DNA of 64,000 nucleotides from Bacillus marasmi (GTDB lineage Bacteria; Bacillota; Bacilli; Bacillales; Cytobacillaceae). The position numbers and the translations under genes were made by a program. Positions 1 to 12,781 of the stretch are shown one piece after another. The notes below the pieces were generated by a model. That model did no database searches and was not told where the DNA came from. It saw only the letters and a program-made list of their open reading frames with translations. Location of the stretch: the NCBI RefSeq assembly GCF_902168435.1, contig NZ_LR656173.1, forward strand, positions 124,001 through 188,000, given 5' to 3'. Within the stretch, counting starts at the first letter, position 1. Each line of letters starts with the position of its first letter.

Positions 1-584
1 AATCGCTTATCACGCTCAAATTTGTCTGTTTTACTACCCCCGTCTTCCTGGTCATTCACTACTAGAGTATCTAATTTCCCCTTCGTATCTATATACAAAA
101 ATGATTCATGTGGCAATTTTGAACGATCAAGATCCCAATATTCGTGGGTGACTCCAACAGAATGCCATGGTAATGAGGTTTTTAAAAGACGAGTTAGCCA
201 ATATTTTATTTTTCCATTGTATTGCATCGTTAAATATTGGTCTTTTTCTAAACTGCTCTTATTAAAATTTGGTTGAACCTCTAATATCATGTCTGCATCA
301 AGCAGCAGTAAGTAATCTGAATCCGAAAATGTTTCTTGTGCTAGGCTTACTGCTTTTGTACGGTTGTATCCAAAGTTTTTAAATGGTTCAAAATGAACCT
401 TACCATTAATCCCATTTTCTTTGCACCATTTTTTAATAATTTCTGGTGTTCCGTCAGTTGATCCTGTATCGCAAATCGAAATGTAGTCGACAATTGTTTT
501 GGCAGAATTTAAACACCGTTCAATAATTCTGGATTCGTTTTTCACAATCATACATAAACAGATCTTTTTATCTTTCTTCCCCAT
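1..584 (-). CDS. Family 2 glycosyltransferase, N-terminal part (cut by window edge)
   Basis: The reading frame is open from an ATG at 584 to the window edge, giving about 194 residues. A strong Shine-Dalgarno (AAGGAGG) lies 7-13 bases upstream. The protein opens with the GT2 signature: CMIVKNES at residues 11-18, DTGSTDGT at 39-46 and the metal-binding DAD at 96-98 inside LLLLDADM. GT2 enzymes move a sugar from a nucleotide-sugar donor to an acceptor. The gene lies next to, and on the same strand as, two Thr-rich collagen-like genes. Glycosyltransferases beside bclA-type genes decorate the Thr residues of exosporium collagen in related bacilli, so a spore-surface role is inferred. The family call is firm; the acceptor is not. 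Its end lies outside the window. Confidence 0.85.
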   Translation of the reverse strand, partial: MGKKDKKICLCMIVKNESRIIERCLNSAKTIVDYISICDTGSTDGTPEIIKKWCKENGINGKVHFEPFKNFGYNRTKAVSLAQETFSDSDYLLLLDADMILEVQPNFNKSSLEKDQYLTMQYNGKIKYWLTRLLKTSLPWHSVGVTHEYWDLDRSKLPHESFLYIDTKGKLDTLVVNDQEDGGSKTDKFERDKR

Positions 585-690
585 TTTAGCGACCTCCTTG
601 CCTACTAACGCTAACTTCCCTATCATATTCTTATTAATATGACTAGGAATAAATTATGTTTGGACTTCGTGACTATTTTATATGTAAAGG

Positions 691-727
691 AAAAAGTGCC
701 CATCATACTGTCATGGACACTTTTTTA
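691..727 (-). terminator. Intrinsic terminator after collagen-like gene 1
   Basis: A stem of about 13 bp (AAAAAGTGTCCAT pairing with ATGGGCACTTTTT, one wobble) is followed by a T-run on the minus strand. It sits just past the stop codon at 760. Confidence 0.75.
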
Positions 728-759
728 AGTCTAGCCTATTATTCAATCAACGTTAGTTC

Positions 760-1899
<1,140 letters not shown>

Positions 1900-2003
1900 T
1901 CAGCTAACATATCAAATCATAGTTTAATTTTATTAAAATAATAAAAATACCTATTTAAATGAATACATTTGAAGCGAGAATAGCCCGAAAAATGACATGC
2001 ATA

Positions 2004-2034
2004 CAAAAAGGAAGGCTACATAGTATACCTTCCA
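2004..2034 (-). terminator. Terminator after collagen-like gene 2
   Basis: GGAAGG (2028-2033 read on the minus strand) pairs with CCTTCC (2010-2015) over a 12-nt loop, followed by TTTTTG on the minus strand. Confidence 0.7.
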
Positions 2035-2058
2035 AAGTATAGGCTTATTTTTTATTGC

Positions 2059-3612
<1,554 letters not shown>

Positions 3613-3694
3613 TTACTTGCATTCTATAATATTTTGAAATTCGAAATATTGTATGGGACAACCGCCTTTTATGTAATACATTTTTTAGAAAATG

Positions 3695-3731
3695 ATAAAA
3701 AAGCCTACTCTCCATAACAGAGAATAGGCTG
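3695..3731 (-). terminator. Terminator after the exported protein gene
   Basis: AGCCTATTCTC pairs with GAGAGTAGGCT on the minus strand, followed by TTTTTT. It lies 13 bases beyond the stop codon at 3744. Confidence 0.8.
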
Positions 3732-3743
3732 CATAACTTCCCA

Positions 3744-4475
3744 CTATTTAAAATATTTTTTTATCTTTGCCTTTTGCAACACCCAATTACCATTGACTCT
3801 TTTCCAACTGGAATCCACATAGGCTAATTTCTCTCCACCATAGCCCTCCTCTACCAGTTGTCGACCTTTTATTCCAAAGGAAAGATCTTTAAGCCTCGTC
3901 AAGTGAACAGTATTTATCGGGGAAACAATCAATTCCATTGGTTCATTTAGGGAGCCATGGTGGTAAACTCCCTTTTGCTCAAGCTGATTTTTTCGGTGAG
4001 ATAAACTCAGAGTATTGGTTTGATTTAGATCATTAATTTTAATAGATGCTTGATAATTATTTTCATATTGAGCTGTAATATCAACGGTTTCTGGTAATGG
4101 AATGCTCTTTATTTGTTGGTTTTCAAATACTAACAATATAGATTGTTCCTTTTTTTTATTGTTAGTGGAATAAGTGACGAAAATGTCTTTAATACCATCC
4201 TGGGTTACGTCCTGGAAAACAATATTTGTTTTTGAGGTGTTGCCTAACGGTACACTTTTTAGTCTTCCCTCATTATTTGAGATCGTTAATTTGGTCGACG
4301 CACCCTTTTTTATTAATTCAATATCTTCAACTTCATGGTCTCCAGTGACATCCTTTTTATATGAATGAATAATCGTTGGTTTTTTTTCTAAAGCATACAC
4401 AACCGTAATATTCGTAAAGCCAATAAAAAATATTGTTAGTAAAAGTAACAACTTATCAATTTTCATAGATGTCAT
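3744..4475 (-). CDS. Exported protein with FG-GAP/VCBS-like segment, function unknown
   Basis: The likely start is the ATG at 4475, which follows GGAAAGGTGTG; an upstream in-frame start at 4526 has no ribosome site. This gives 243 residues. The N-terminus (MTSMKIDK, then a hydrophobic stretch ending near YALEKK) is a Sec signal peptide without a lipobox cysteine. The middle carries two segments of the type DVTGDHEVEDIEL and DVTQDGIKDIFVTY, resembling the calcium-binding loops of FG-GAP/VCBS beta-propeller repeats. The rest has no motif I recognise. It stands alone between the collagen genes and parC with its own terminator. A secreted or cell-wall-associated protein is the most that can be said. 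Confidence 0.6.
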   Translation of the reverse strand: MTSMKIDKLLLLLTIFFIGFTNITVVYALEKKPTIIHSYKKDVTGDHEVEDIELIKKGASTKLTISNNEGRLKSVPLGNTSKTNIVFQDVTQDGIKDIFVTYSTNNKKKEQSILLVFENQQIKSIPLPETVDITAQYENNYQASIKINDLNQTNTLSLSHRKNQLEQKGVYHHGSLNEPMELIVSPINTVHLTRLKDLSFGIKGRQLVEEGYGGEKLAYVDSSWKRVNGNWVLQKAKIKKYFK

Positions 4476-4545
4476 CACACCTTTCCTAATGGTAATTTGC
4501 CCAATAAAGGAAAAATGATGCAGCAAATGTTTTTTTTAGTAACAA

Positions 4546-4580
4546 ATCAACCCCCTTACCAAAAAGATAAGGGGGTTGAT
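4546..4580 (-). terminator. Terminator after parC
   Basis: There is a perfect 13-bp stem (ATCAACCCCCTTA with TAAGGGGGTTGAT) and a 9-nt loop, directly beyond the parC stop. The trailing T-run is weak. Confidence 0.7.
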
Positions 4581-4582
4581 GA

Positions 4583-7036
4583 TTAGTTATTATCCGTCGA
4601 GGCAATCTCTTCAGGAATACCTTCTTCTTTATATATCGCGATAATTTTCCCGCTGTCTGATTCATCGAAAATGAATGAACCATTTTGGTAGCGATCATTG
4701 TAGCGTAAATCTTTAACAAGTAATGTTTCTATCTGTCCTTTAGCAGACTCAATCATGACTTGATCGTGCTCGGTTGTCATAACGAAGCCGATAACCCGAT
4801 GAGGATTAGCTTTTAATTCCCGTAAGACGATAACACCGCGTTTGGCTCTGGATGCTAGCTCAAATTCAGTTAACTTCATTTTTTTGACCGCACCACGTTG
4901 TGTAGCCATTACAATTGATTGTTTATGATTAGGTTCAACTAGCTGCCCACCAACAACATAATCACCGTCTTTTAAGTTCAGTCCCTTAACTCCAGCTGCA
5001 CGTGCACCTACAATACTAATTTCTTCTTCCTTGAACCATAACGCGTACCCAAAGTGAGTCATTAGGAACAATTCTTTGTTTCCATCTGTCACATGTACAT
5101 CTATTACTACATCATCGCCTTTTACATTTACAGCTACAAGAGGTTTTGAGTAACGTTGGGCTTTATACTGACTTAATTCAGTTTTCTTTACCATACCGTT
5201 TTTCGTAACAAACAGTAAATACTCGTTATTATCAAAGTTTTTAATGGGAATAGCTTTAATAATTGATTCATCACGATCAATTGGAATGATATTCGCTATA
5301 TGCTGCCCCATATCCTTCCAACGAATATCAGGCAATTCATGAACAGGGCAATACAAGTAATTCCCTTTGTTAGTGAATAACAGAAGCACATCAGTTGTGT
5401 TCATATCAAGCTTAGCCAATAACCGATCACTGTCTTTTATCGCAAAATCTTGACCGTTTGACGCTGCATATGATCGCTGGCTTGTCCGTTTTACATAACC
5501 ATGATCCGTAACGGTTACGATTACATCTTCATTGGCAATCATGACCTCGAGATTAATCTTAATTTCTTCAATTTCAGCTTGAACAACTGAGCGACGCTCA
5601 TCTGCAAATTTCTTTTTCACTTCTTTAAGCTCGTTTTTAATAACCTGAAGCAGCTTATGCTCACTACCTAAAATAGCGGTTAGTTCTTCAATTTTCTTCG
5701 CGAGTTCTTCTGCTTCATTACGCAATGCGGTTATATCTGTATTGGTTAAACGATAAAGCTGCAACGACACGATTGCTTCTGCCTGTGGTTCAGTAAACTG
5801 AAATCTAGCTATTAAGTTATCCTTCGCGTCCCTTTTATCCTTTGAAGCTCGAATTGTTGCAATAACCTCATCTAAAATCGATAAGGCCTTGATTAATCCT
5901 TCAACGATATGCTGACGTTCGCTCGCTTTTCTTAGCTCGTATTGTGATCTTCTTGTTACAACTTCCTTTTGGTGATCAATGTATGCGGTTAGCATTTCCC
6001 TAATCCCCATAAGCATAGGTCGTTTATTATGAATGGCAACCATGTTAAAGTTATAGGTTATTTGAAGATCCGTGTTTTTATATAAGTAATTTAATACACC
6101 TTCAGCATCCGTATCTTTTTTCAATTCGATTACAATCCGTAGGCCAGTCCGATCGGTTTCATCACGAACTTCAGAAATCCCCTCAAGCTTTCGGTCAAGG
6201 CGAAATTCATCCATTTTTTTAACAAGATTCGCCTTATTTACCTCATACGGAATTTCAGTGATGACGATTTGCTGCTTGCCTCCACGGATTGTTTCGATAT
6301 CAGCTTTACTCCGGATAATGATTTTTCCTTTACCCGTTTCATATGCCTTCTTTATTCCTTCGACGCCTTGAATGATCGCTCCGGTTGGGAAGTCAGGACC
6401 TTTAATGACAGTCATTAACTTATCTACGGATACATCTGGATTATCTATTTTCATCAATACGCCATCGATGACCTCACCAAGATTGTGCGGAGGAATATCT
6501 GTTGCATAACCGGCTGAAATTCCAGTTGACCCATTTACGAGTAGGTTAGGAAATCTTGCTGGCATAACTGTTGGTTCTTCAGCAGTGTCATCGAAGTTTG
6601 GAACAAAATCGACTGTTTGTTTATCAATATCACGTAATAGTTCGCTAGCAATCGCCGATAGTCTTGCCTCTGTATAACGCATCGCTGCAGGAGGATCGCC
6701 GTCAACGCTCCCGTTATTACCGTGCATTTCAATTAAGTATTTGCGAACCTTCCAATCCTGACTCATCCGGACCATCGCTTCATAAACGGAGGAATCACCA
6801 TGAGGGTGATAATTGCCGATTACATTACCAACCGTTTTAGCCGATTTGCGGAAACCTTTTTCATGGGTATTTCCTTCTACATGCATGGCATATAAAATCC
6901 GTCTTTGAACTGGCTTTAACCCATCACGGGCATCGGGTAATGCCCGTTCTTGAATAATATACTTACTATAACGTCCGAAGCGGTCACCTATAACATCTTC
7001 AAGAGGAAGATCGCGGAATTTTTCTACTTGACTCAT
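4583..7036 (-). CDS. parC: DNA topoisomerase IV subunit A
   Basis: The protein has 817 residues, a normal length for ParC of bacilli. It cleaves and rejoins DNA to unlink daughter chromosomes, working as a C2E2 complex with ParE. The breakage-reunion domain contains the catalytic tyrosine Y121 in [10 protein letters not shown] and the quinolone-determining segment [10 protein letters not shown], with wild-type Ser82 and Glu86. A coiled-coil follows near residues 430-490, then the C-terminal DNA-wrapping beta-pinwheel with repeats such as RGAVKKMKL and [10 protein letters not shown]. It is ParC rather than GyrA because of the tight coupling to parE: the parE stop overlaps the parC start (ATGA). 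Start and family are secure. Confidence 0.97.
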   Translation of the reverse strand: MSQVEKFRDLPLEDVIGDRFGRYSKYIIQERALPDARDGLKPVQRRILYAMHVEGNTHEKGFRKSAKTVGNVIGNYHPHGDSSVYEAMVRMSQDWKVRKYLIEMHGNNGSVDGDPPAAMRYTEARLSAIASELLRDIDKQTVDFVPNFDDTAEEPTVMPARFPNLLVNGSTGISAGYATDIPPHNLGEVIDGVLMKIDNPDVSVDKLMTVIKGPDFPTGAIIQGVEGIKKAYETGKGKIIIRSKADIETIRGGKQQIVITEIPYEVNKANLVKKMDEFRLDRKLEGISEVRDETDRTGLRIVIELKKDTDAEGVLNYLYKNTDLQITYNFNMVAIHNKRPMLMGIREMLTAYIDHQKEVVTRRSQYELRKASERQHIVEGLIKALSILDEVIATIRASKDKRDAKDNLIARFQFTEPQAEAIVSLQLYRLTNTDITALRNEAEELAKKIEELTAILGSEHKLLQVIKNELKEVKKKFADERRSVVQAEIEEIKINLEVMIANEDVIVTVTDHGYVKRTSQRSYAASNGQDFAIKDSDRLLAKLDMNTTDVLLLFTNKGNYLYCPVHELPDIRWKDMGQHIANIIPIDRDESIIKAIPIKNFDNNEYLLFVTKNGMVKKTELSQYKAQRYSKPLVAVNVKGDDVVIDVHVTDGNKELFLMTHFGYALWFKEEEISIVGARAAGVKGLNLKDGDYVVGGQLVEPNHKQSIVMATQRGAVKKMKLTEFELASRAKRGVIVLRELKANPHRVIGFVMTTEHDQVMIESAKGQIETLLVKDLRYNDRYQNGSFIFDESDSGKIIAIYKEEGIPEEIASTDNN

Positions 7037-9012
7037 CCTTCAGATTCCTCCTCTGCCACACTAATATTCTCATTTTCAAGGATGCTTCCATCCTCTTCTA
7101 AACCAAAAGCAACATTTGATTCAATCCATTTTCTTCGCGGTTCTACTTTATCACCCATTAATGTTGTCACACGTCGTTCAGCTCGTGCAGCATCATCAAT
7201 ACGAACACGAATGAGCGTTCGTGAATCAGGATTCATTGTCGTATCCCAAAGCTGATCAGCATTCATCTCACCGAGACCTTTATAGCGCTGAATTATATAT
7301 CCTTTACCCACTTTTTTTATGGCGCCTTGAAGTTCATCATCGCTCCAGGCATATTCAATTACTTCTTTTTTGCCCGACCCTTTACTAACCTTATAAAGCG
7401 GAGGTAGAGCGATAAAGACTTTGCCATTTTCAATAAGCGGCTTCATGTAACGATAAAAGAAGGTTAAAAGCAACACTTGGATATGCGCTCCGTCTGTATC
7501 AGCATCGGTCATAATGACGACCTTATCATAATTGATATCCTCGACGCTAAAATCAGAACCAACACCACCACCAACAGCGTGGATGATTGTATTGATTTCT
7601 TCATTTTTAAATATATCTGATAGCTTAGCTTTTTCCGTATTAATTACTTTTCCTCGCAACGGTAAGACAGCTTGGAATCTGCGGTCTCGTCCTTGTTTAG
7701 CAGAACCACCAGCAGAATCTCCCTCTACTAGATATAGTTCATTTTTCTGAGGATTTCTTGATTGAGCCGGTGTTAATTTACCAGATAATAGTGCCTCTGA
7801 ACGTTTTCTCTTTTTCCCGCTGCGTGCCTCTTCACGTGCTTTTCGAGCAGCCTCACGTGCTTGATAAGCTTTTAATGATTTTTTTATTAAAAGGGAGCTA
7901 ATATCAGGATTTTCCTCTAGGAAGTAAGACAAGTGCTCTGAAACAACAGAATCTACTGCAGAACGGGCCTCGCTTGTCCCTAATTTTCCCTTTGTTTGTC
8001 CTTCGAATTGCAATAATTCTTCTGGAATTCTAACTGAAATAATCGCCGATAAGCCTTCGCGAATATCTGCTCCATCAAGGTTTTTATCCTTTTCCTTTAA
8101 TAATCCGACCTTGCGAGCATAATCATTGAACACACGTGTCATTGCTGTTTTAGAGCCGGCTTCATGCGTACCGCCATCCTTTGTCCGCACATTATTGACA
8201 AAGGAAAGGACGTTTTCTGAGTATCCATCATTGAATTGAAATGCAAAATCTACCTCAATGCCATTTTGAGCCCCTTCAAAGCTTACAACTGGATGTAATG
8301 AATCCTTCTCTTCATTTAAATAAGCAACAAAAGCTTCAATGCCATTTTCGTAATGATAGACATCTTGTACATCGTTTCTTTCATCAATAATTTCAATTTT
8401 CATACCTTTAAGCAAAAAGGCTGACTCTCTCAAGCGTTCTGACAAGGTTTCATAGTTATAGCTAGTGCTGGAGAAAATGGTCGTGTCTGGTTTAAAATGA
8501 ATCGTTGTCCCAGTTTGATTAGTCTTTCCAATTTTCTCTAGCGTCGTAACTGGTTTACCACCATTTTCAAAGCGTTGCTCATAAATAAAGCCATCGCGTT
8601 TGATTGTCACGACAAGCCATTCTGATAATGCATTAACAACCGAGGCTCCCACTCCATGTAAGCCTCCGCTTGTTTTGTAGCCACCTTGTCCAAATTTCCC
8701 GCCAGCATGGAGGACGGTTAAAATCACTTCTGGTGTTGGTTTGCCCAGTTTATGCATTCCAGTCGGCATACCTCGACCCTTATCTTGAACACTAATTGAA
8801 TTGTCCTTGTGTATCTTCACAATTATATGGTTACCGAAACCTGATAAGGCTTCATCGACAGAGTTATCAACGATTTCATATACGAGGTGGTGAAGACCGC
8901 GGGCATCGGTGCTGCCAATATACATACCAGGTCTTTTCCGTACGGCCTCAAGCCCTTCTAGCACCTGGATGGCGTCATCATTGTAATCGAATACTTGCTG
9001 GTTTCTTGCCAC
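7033..9012 (-). CDS. parE: DNA topoisomerase IV subunit B
   Basis: The protein has 659 residues if translation starts at the GTG at 9012, which follows GAAAGGGG at good spacing and aligns with the known ParE N-terminus ([20 protein letters not shown]). Longer in-frame extensions to 9045 lack that support. The N-terminal GHKL ATPase domain includes [10 protein letters not shown] and [12 protein letters not shown]. The Toprim domain contains [15 protein letters not shown] and the metal-binding DADTDG. ParE supplies ATP-driven strand passage to ParC. The genes overlap by 4 bases and form an operon. A LexA-type box lies upstream at 9138-9151, fitting SOS control of parEC in B. subtilis. Confidence 0.97.
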   Translation of the reverse strand: MARNQQVFDYNDDAIQVLEGLEAVRKRPGMYIGSTDARGLHHLVYEIVDNSVDEALSGFGNHIIVKIHKDNSISVQDKGRGMPTGMHKLGKPTPEVILTVLHAGGKFGQGGYKTSGGLHGVGASVVNALSEWLVVTIKRDGFIYEQRFENGGKPVTTLEKIGKTNQTGTTIHFKPDTTIFSSTSYNYETLSERLRESAFLLKGMKIEIIDERNDVQDVYHYENGIEAFVAYLNEEKDSLHPVVSFEGAQNGIEVDFAFQFNDGYSENVLSFVNNVRTKDGGTHEAGSKTAMTRVFNDYARKVGLLKEKDKNLDGADIREGLSAIISVRIPEELLQFEGQTKGKLGTSEARSAVDSVVSEHLSYFLEENPDISSLLIKKSLKAYQAREAARKAREEARSGKKRKRSEALLSGKLTPAQSRNPQKNELYLVEGDSAGGSAKQGRDRRFQAVLPLRGKVINTEKAKLSDIFKNEEINTIIHAVGGGVGSDFSVEDINYDKVVIMTDADTDGAHIQVLLLTFFYRYMKPLIENGKVFIALPPLYKVSKGSGKKEVIEYAWSDDELQGAIKKVGKGYIIQRYKGLGEMNADQLWDTTMNPDSRTLIRVRIDDAARAERRVTTLMGDKVEPRRKWIESNVAFGLEEDGSILENENISVAEEESEG

Positions 9013-9137
9013 GAACATACCCCTTTCATACTTACAAAACAACAAAACCCATTTTAAACACTATGGTGTCAAACTTGTTTAATAATTCGTCTATTAAATC
9101 GTATTTTCCTTTTTGAATTTAAGAAAATATATTTTAC

Positions 9138-9151
9138 AGAACGAACGTTCG
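9138..9151 (-). promoter_or_regulatory. LexA (SOS) box upstream of parE
   Basis: AGAACGAACGTTCG matches the Bacillus LexA consensus CGAACRNRYGTTYC at 12 of 14 positions, including both GAAC/GTTC half-sites at the right spacing. It lies 126-139 bases before the parE start and just downstream of a candidate promoter (9161-9188). parEC is reported as LexA-controlled in B. subtilis. Confidence 0.6.
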
Positions 9152-9160
9152 AATTATATT

Positions 9161-9188
9161 ATTTTATCATATATTTTAAAACGTACAA
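9161..9188 (-). promoter_or_regulatory. Candidate sigma-A promoter of parEC
   Basis: Minus strand: TTGTAC (9188-9183), 16-bp spacer, TAAAAT (9166-9161). The LexA-type box begins about 10 bases downstream, where it would block initiation. Confidence 0.45.
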
Positions 9189-9308
9189 TGTTTATTGTAT
9201 CTCGCTTTATTTGTATTTGGCAAACAGTTCTCATGATTGCTCACCAATTTGTAGAAATTTTATACATAAAAAAAAGCCTAATGTATCAATATTTTAAGCA
9301 GAAACGAA

Positions 9309-9348
9309 GAAAAAAGAAAGGCATGGGACGAATATTTCACCCCATGCC
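9309..9348 (-). terminator. Terminator after yneT
   Basis: GGCATGGG pairs with CCCATGCC over a 13-nt loop, followed by TTTCTTTTTTC on the minus strand. The rest of the gap 9189-9355 holds no other feature I can see. Confidence 0.75.
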
Positions 9349-9355
9349 AATTTAA

Positions 9356-9775
9356 TCACATATTTTTTGTTATTGCATGTTCAACTTTAATACAACGATC
9401 CATAATCACTGTAAAGCCTTTTTCAGTTAATTCTTGGAAAACCCCTTCATGCTGTAACCCTAATTGGGCCCAGAAAATATCAGCATCGATTTTTAAGAAT
9501 TCTTCAGCCACTTCTGGCAAGAATTCTGAGCGGCGAAACACGTTAACAATGTCAACATGTCCTTTTACATCGCTAAGCTTGGCAACTGCTTTTACACCTA
9601 ACACTTCTTTAGCCTGTGGATTTACAGGAATAATTTCATACCCGGCATCTTGCATTGCTTTTGATACCATATATGAGGTTCTTTCTGGATTATCACTTAA
9701 TCCAACAACTGCAATTCTTTTAGCTTTTTTTAAAATTGCTCCGATTTCTTCACGACTAGGGTTTTGAATTGCCAT
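9356..9775 (-). CDS. yneT: CoA-binding domain protein, YneT/YccU family
   Basis: The protein has 139 residues and is a single-domain CoA-binding Rossmann fold. The nucleotide loop is in RIAVVGLSDNPERTSYMV (residues about 20-38), followed by GYEIIPVNP and the family hallmark pattern around VDIVNVFRRSE. Related domains are found in succinyl-CoA synthetase alpha subunits, but this short form lacks the catalytic partner and its role is unknown. The position beside parE and plsY is the same as yneT in B. subtilis, which supports orthology. It has its own terminator and is separated from the GH18 gene upstream by 124 bp. Confidence 0.85.
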   Translation of the reverse strand: MAIQNPSREEIGAILKKAKRIAVVGLSDNPERTSYMVSKAMQDAGYEIIPVNPQAKEVLGVKAVAKLSDVKGHVDIVNVFRRSEFLPEVAEEFLKIDADIFWAQLGLQHEGVFQELTEKGFTVIMDRCIKVEHAITKNM

Positions 9776-9899
9776 ATGATTTCACTCCCGCTAATATTGA
9801 TTTGTACTATTATTTTACCTTTTTCACCATGATATTCCTATTTTTCTGCTCTCAATATCAGAACCTTACATTTCGGCAGTATGAATCCCTAGCGAAACT

Positions 9900-11672
9900 T
9901 TATTGATTATTCACCTGGCTATTTGGCATTTGCATTGCTGTCCAAGCCGTTGGAGCAGCAAAATATCGCGACCAACTGGCAATTCCAGCTAGATCATATT
10001 TAGAAGCTAATTCGGCGCGTTTTTTTAAGGAAAGTTCATCCTCTAGCCAAACTTTATAGGTTGCATTTTCTTCCACTGAAACAAACTCTGCATAATTTTG
10101 TCCGCTTTGTTCATCGTACGTTGGTGTCAATTGATGCTCAAGAAGCCAAGCAGTCACTTTTTCCATGGACATTGATTCAGAGGTAACGGTGACAGCTCCG
10201 TCTGGTCCTGTCGTTTCCTTCCATAGTCTCGTATATAGCGGAACACCAAGAACAAGCTTTTTATTCGGTACCTGCTCAAGTAATTTCTGAAGGTTCTGCT
10301 CCACCCATGGCAGGCTAGCTACACTTCCTGCTACCGGTGAGCTACCCCAATGCTCGTCATAGGCCATAACCACCATATAATCAACTATTTGCGACAGTTT
10401 ATCCCGTTCGTAAAATGCAGACCAATTACCGCTAGAAGAGATAAAAGTAATATCCATCGAAACATGTAGACCTGCCTCATGGAAATATGGCGTCGCTTCA
10501 CGAACGAATTGTGTCACGAGTGGCCCATCCTCATTACGTACATTTTCTATATCAATATTAAAACCATCAAGTCCATACATTTGGCTAAAATGGAGAAGTT
10601 GGCGTATGATGTTTTGTCTAGTTTCAAAATCAGAAAATGCTTCATGGGTTAAATCAGGATCGAAATCATTGGAGAATAGTGCCCAAACAAGATATCCCTT
10701 CGAATGTGCCCATTTAACATAATCAATTGATGCTAAATTTTGGACACTACCATCGGTCCCACCAAGCTTAAACCAAGTCGGCGAGACAATATTAACACCT
10801 GGCATATCAGGTATAGCACTCGTATTAGGATTTTTAGAATAGACCGCTTCCCATGTCAGATATACCTGTCCTGCACCTGGAATCTCTCTTAAATTGGTTT
10901 CTTTAACTGTATGATTCACTTGAATTTTTTCGGTTTTTCCTGGGGTAATTAGTTCCTTATCGATGTAACCAGCGATCCCGTTTGCTTTTCTAACAAAATA
11001 GAAATTTGCTTTTTCCCCTTCAATAACAACCGATTCATTTGCAACTGTTTGCGCAGTATACGGTGACCTTAAATCAGCTTTCACACGCAATCGGAGTTTT
11101 TCTTCATGGACATCCTCGCTTGTGATTTTTGCTTGTTTCAATTTCTGTCCATCCTTTTCAATTAAAACAGCTTTAGTATCTGGCAAAATCTCATAACGAA
11201 TAGGATAAAACGAGAGTATCGTCTCAAGTGCAATAAAATGTTCGCCATCCTTTTGTGTTAAAGCGGGAATTTGCAGTTCAACTGGAGTTTGATTAACAAA
11301 ATATGTTAAAGACTCCGTTGGCATTTGCACGACTTTATCTGCAGTAGTGATTATCATAGATTGAGATTTTTCATCATAAATTACACTATCGTCCATTTTC
11401 TTTAAAAATGTATATGGGATATAAATTGTTTCCCCTTTAACTAAGGCATTTCCTTGTTGTTTTCCAGAAAAGACAATCGGATGGTCACCTTGGAAATAGG
11501 GTTCCTTTTCCTTTGATGCAAAGGGATATAATAAAAACAGAATACTAGAAATGACCAAAAGCACACCAAAAAGAATCCCTGCAATTAGGACACCAGGCGG
11601 AATTGATTTTTGTTTTTGCAGTTGTAATCTAGCCAGTAAAATCTCCTCCTCAATTGAAAACACAATCACCAA
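9900..11672 (-). CDS. Membrane-anchored family 18 glycoside hydrolase
   Basis: Up to 590 residues. A transmembrane segment near residues 30-50 (VLIAGILFGVLLVISSILFLL) places the rest outside the cell. A copper-amine-oxidase-N-like stalk follows (about 65-175), then an SH3-like segment (about 190-245) and a GH18 barrel (about 265-575) with the catalytic signature DGFNIDIE, which has the proton-donor Glu intact. GH18 enzymes cleave beta-1,4 GlcNAc linkages; spore-lytic and wall-lytic members such as B. subtilis YaaH/YdhD are close in design. Start: the TTG at 11672 has no ribosome site, whereas a perfect AGGAGG lies inside this frame, 8 bases before a CTG at 11636. True initiation may therefore be at that CTG (578 aa). 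Confidence 0.8.
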   Translation of the reverse strand: MVIVFSIEEEILLARLQLQKQKSIPPGVLIAGILFGVLLVISSILFLLYPFASKEKEPYFQGDHPIVFSGKQQGNALVKGETIYIPYTFLKKMDDSVIYDEKSQSMIITTADKVVQMPTESLTYFVNQTPVELQIPALTQKDGEHFIALETILSFYPIRYEILPDTKAVLIEKDGQKLKQAKITSEDVHEEKLRLRVKADLRSPYTAQTVANESVVIEGEKANFYFVRKANGIAGYIDKELITPGKTEKIQVNHTVKETNLREIPGAGQVYLTWEAVYSKNPNTSAIPDMPGVNIVSPTWFKLGGTDGSVQNLASIDYVKWAHSKGYLVWALFSNDFDPDLTHEAFSDFETRQNIIRQLLHFSQMYGLDGFNIDIENVRNEDGPLVTQFVREATPYFHEAGLHVSMDITFISSSGNWSAFYERDKLSQIVDYMVVMAYDEHWGSSPVAGSVASLPWVEQNLQKLLEQVPNKKLVLGVPLYTRLWKETTGPDGAVTVTSESMSMEKVTAWLLEHQLTPTYDEQSGQNYAEFVSVEENATYKVWLEDELSLKKRAELASKYDLAGIASWSRYFAAPTAWTAMQMPNSQVNNQ

Positions 11673-11905
11673 AATAAATATTCATTTCATCTGGAAACCA
11701 TGCCTAAATTAAAAATCTCATACTCTATCATCTTAGCAAAGGGAGCAAATGAAAAAAAGTAGTTATTGTAGGAGTCATTAAAAAGCAAATGTATGTCATA
11801 AACATGAGTTACCTTATCGCTTAAAATGCTATAAATCCTCATGGTGTTTTTCAAAAAAGATGTTACAATATAGGAATGATTAAGTAAGTTCGAAGGAGAC
11901 ATTTT

Positions 11906-12508
11906 ATGGTAACAAACGCAATTATACTCATCATCGCTTATTTACTAGGTTCCATCCCTTCTGGATTAATTGTCGGGAAAATGTTTTATGGAAAAGATAT
12001 AAGAGAGCATGGAAGCGGAAACCTTGGTGCAACTAATACATTTCGCATATTAGGAAAAAAGGCCGGTTTAGCCGTTACTTTTGCAGATATTTTAAAAGGA
12101 ACCTTAGCCGTTTTATTAGTAGACTGGTTAGGTGCAGATATACATCCTCTAATTGCCGGAGTGATTGCTGTAGTAGGTCACATGTTTCCCGTGTTTGCAG
12201 GTTTTAGAGGTGGAAAAGCTGTCGCAACCTCTGCCGGTATCATACTAGCCTATGCACCGCTTATGTTTGTGATTTTATTATTAGCCTTTTTCATTAGTTT
12301 ATATATTACGAAATATGTATCACTTTCCTCAATGCTCGCTGCCGTTGCTGCGATTACATATTCTTTGATTAACGGAGATTTACCATTAATCATTGTGGTA
12401 GGAGTATTGAGCAGCTTCGTCATTTACAGGCACCGAACGAATATAAAAAGAATAATCGATAAAACCGAACCAAAAATTACATGGTTAGACAAAAAAGAAC
12501 GTAAATAA
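11906..12508 (+). CDS. plsY: Acyl-phosphate:glycerol-3-phosphate acyltransferase
   Basis: The protein has 200 residues with about five transmembrane helices. PlsY uses acyl-phosphate made by PlsX to acylate glycerol-3-phosphate at position 1, the first step of phospholipid synthesis, at the inner membrane. Hallmarks are the N-terminal [15 protein letters not shown], the glycine-rich active-site loop [10 protein letters not shown] at about residues 34-43, and [18 protein letters not shown]. The start is supported by GAAGGAG eight bases before the ATG. It corresponds to yneS of B. subtilis, adjacent to the yneT-parEC block as here. A terminator follows directly, so it is probably monocistronic. 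Confidence 0.97.
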   Translation: MVTNAIILIIAYLLGSIPSGLIVGKMFYGKDIREHGSGNLGATNTFRILGKKAGLAVTFADILKGTLAVLLVDWLGADIHPLIAGVIAVVGHMFPVFAGFRGGKAVATSAGIILAYAPLMFVILLLAFFISLYITKYVSLSSMLAAVAAITYSLINGDLPLIIVVGVLSSFVIYRHRTNIKRIIDKTEPKITWLDKKERK

Positions 12509-12513
12509 GAATG

Positions 12514-12548
12514 GAAGAACCCGATTACTCTGGGTTCTTTTTTTTTCC
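12514..12548 (+). terminator. Terminator after plsY
   Basis: GAACCC pairs with GGGTTC over a 9-nt loop, followed by a long T-run. Confidence 0.85.
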
Positions 12549-12742
12549 TAAAATGTAAATTATGTAAAATTTAAAGGAAAAATGACATATTTTTTGCAAA
12601 TTCCTGTTCTGGATTGCCTTAATTTGGTATTATTATTTTATGTAAAAGTGACATTAATCACAGTTAACATTATTTTTTCAATTATCGACATATATACTGG
12701 TAAACTATCATAAATTTTTTGTAGACACTTGAAATTAAAAAC

Positions 12743-12762
12743 AACTGGTGCGTACACCAGTT
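12743..12762 (+). promoter_or_regulatory. Perfect 8-bp inverted repeat just before the kinase ribosome site
   Basis: AACTGGTG, four bases (CGTA), CACCAGTT. It ends only a few bases before the AAGG ribosome site of the kinase gene, so it could be an operator or an mRNA hairpin modulating translation. Confidence 0.4.
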
Positions 12763-12781
12763 TATTTAAGGATGGATGGTT

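Noticed and set aside
9013-9355. A plus-strand gene between parE and yneT (frames at 8796-9116 and 9113-9355)
   Set aside because: These frames overlap parE, the LexA box and the yneT terminator and have no ribosome sites.
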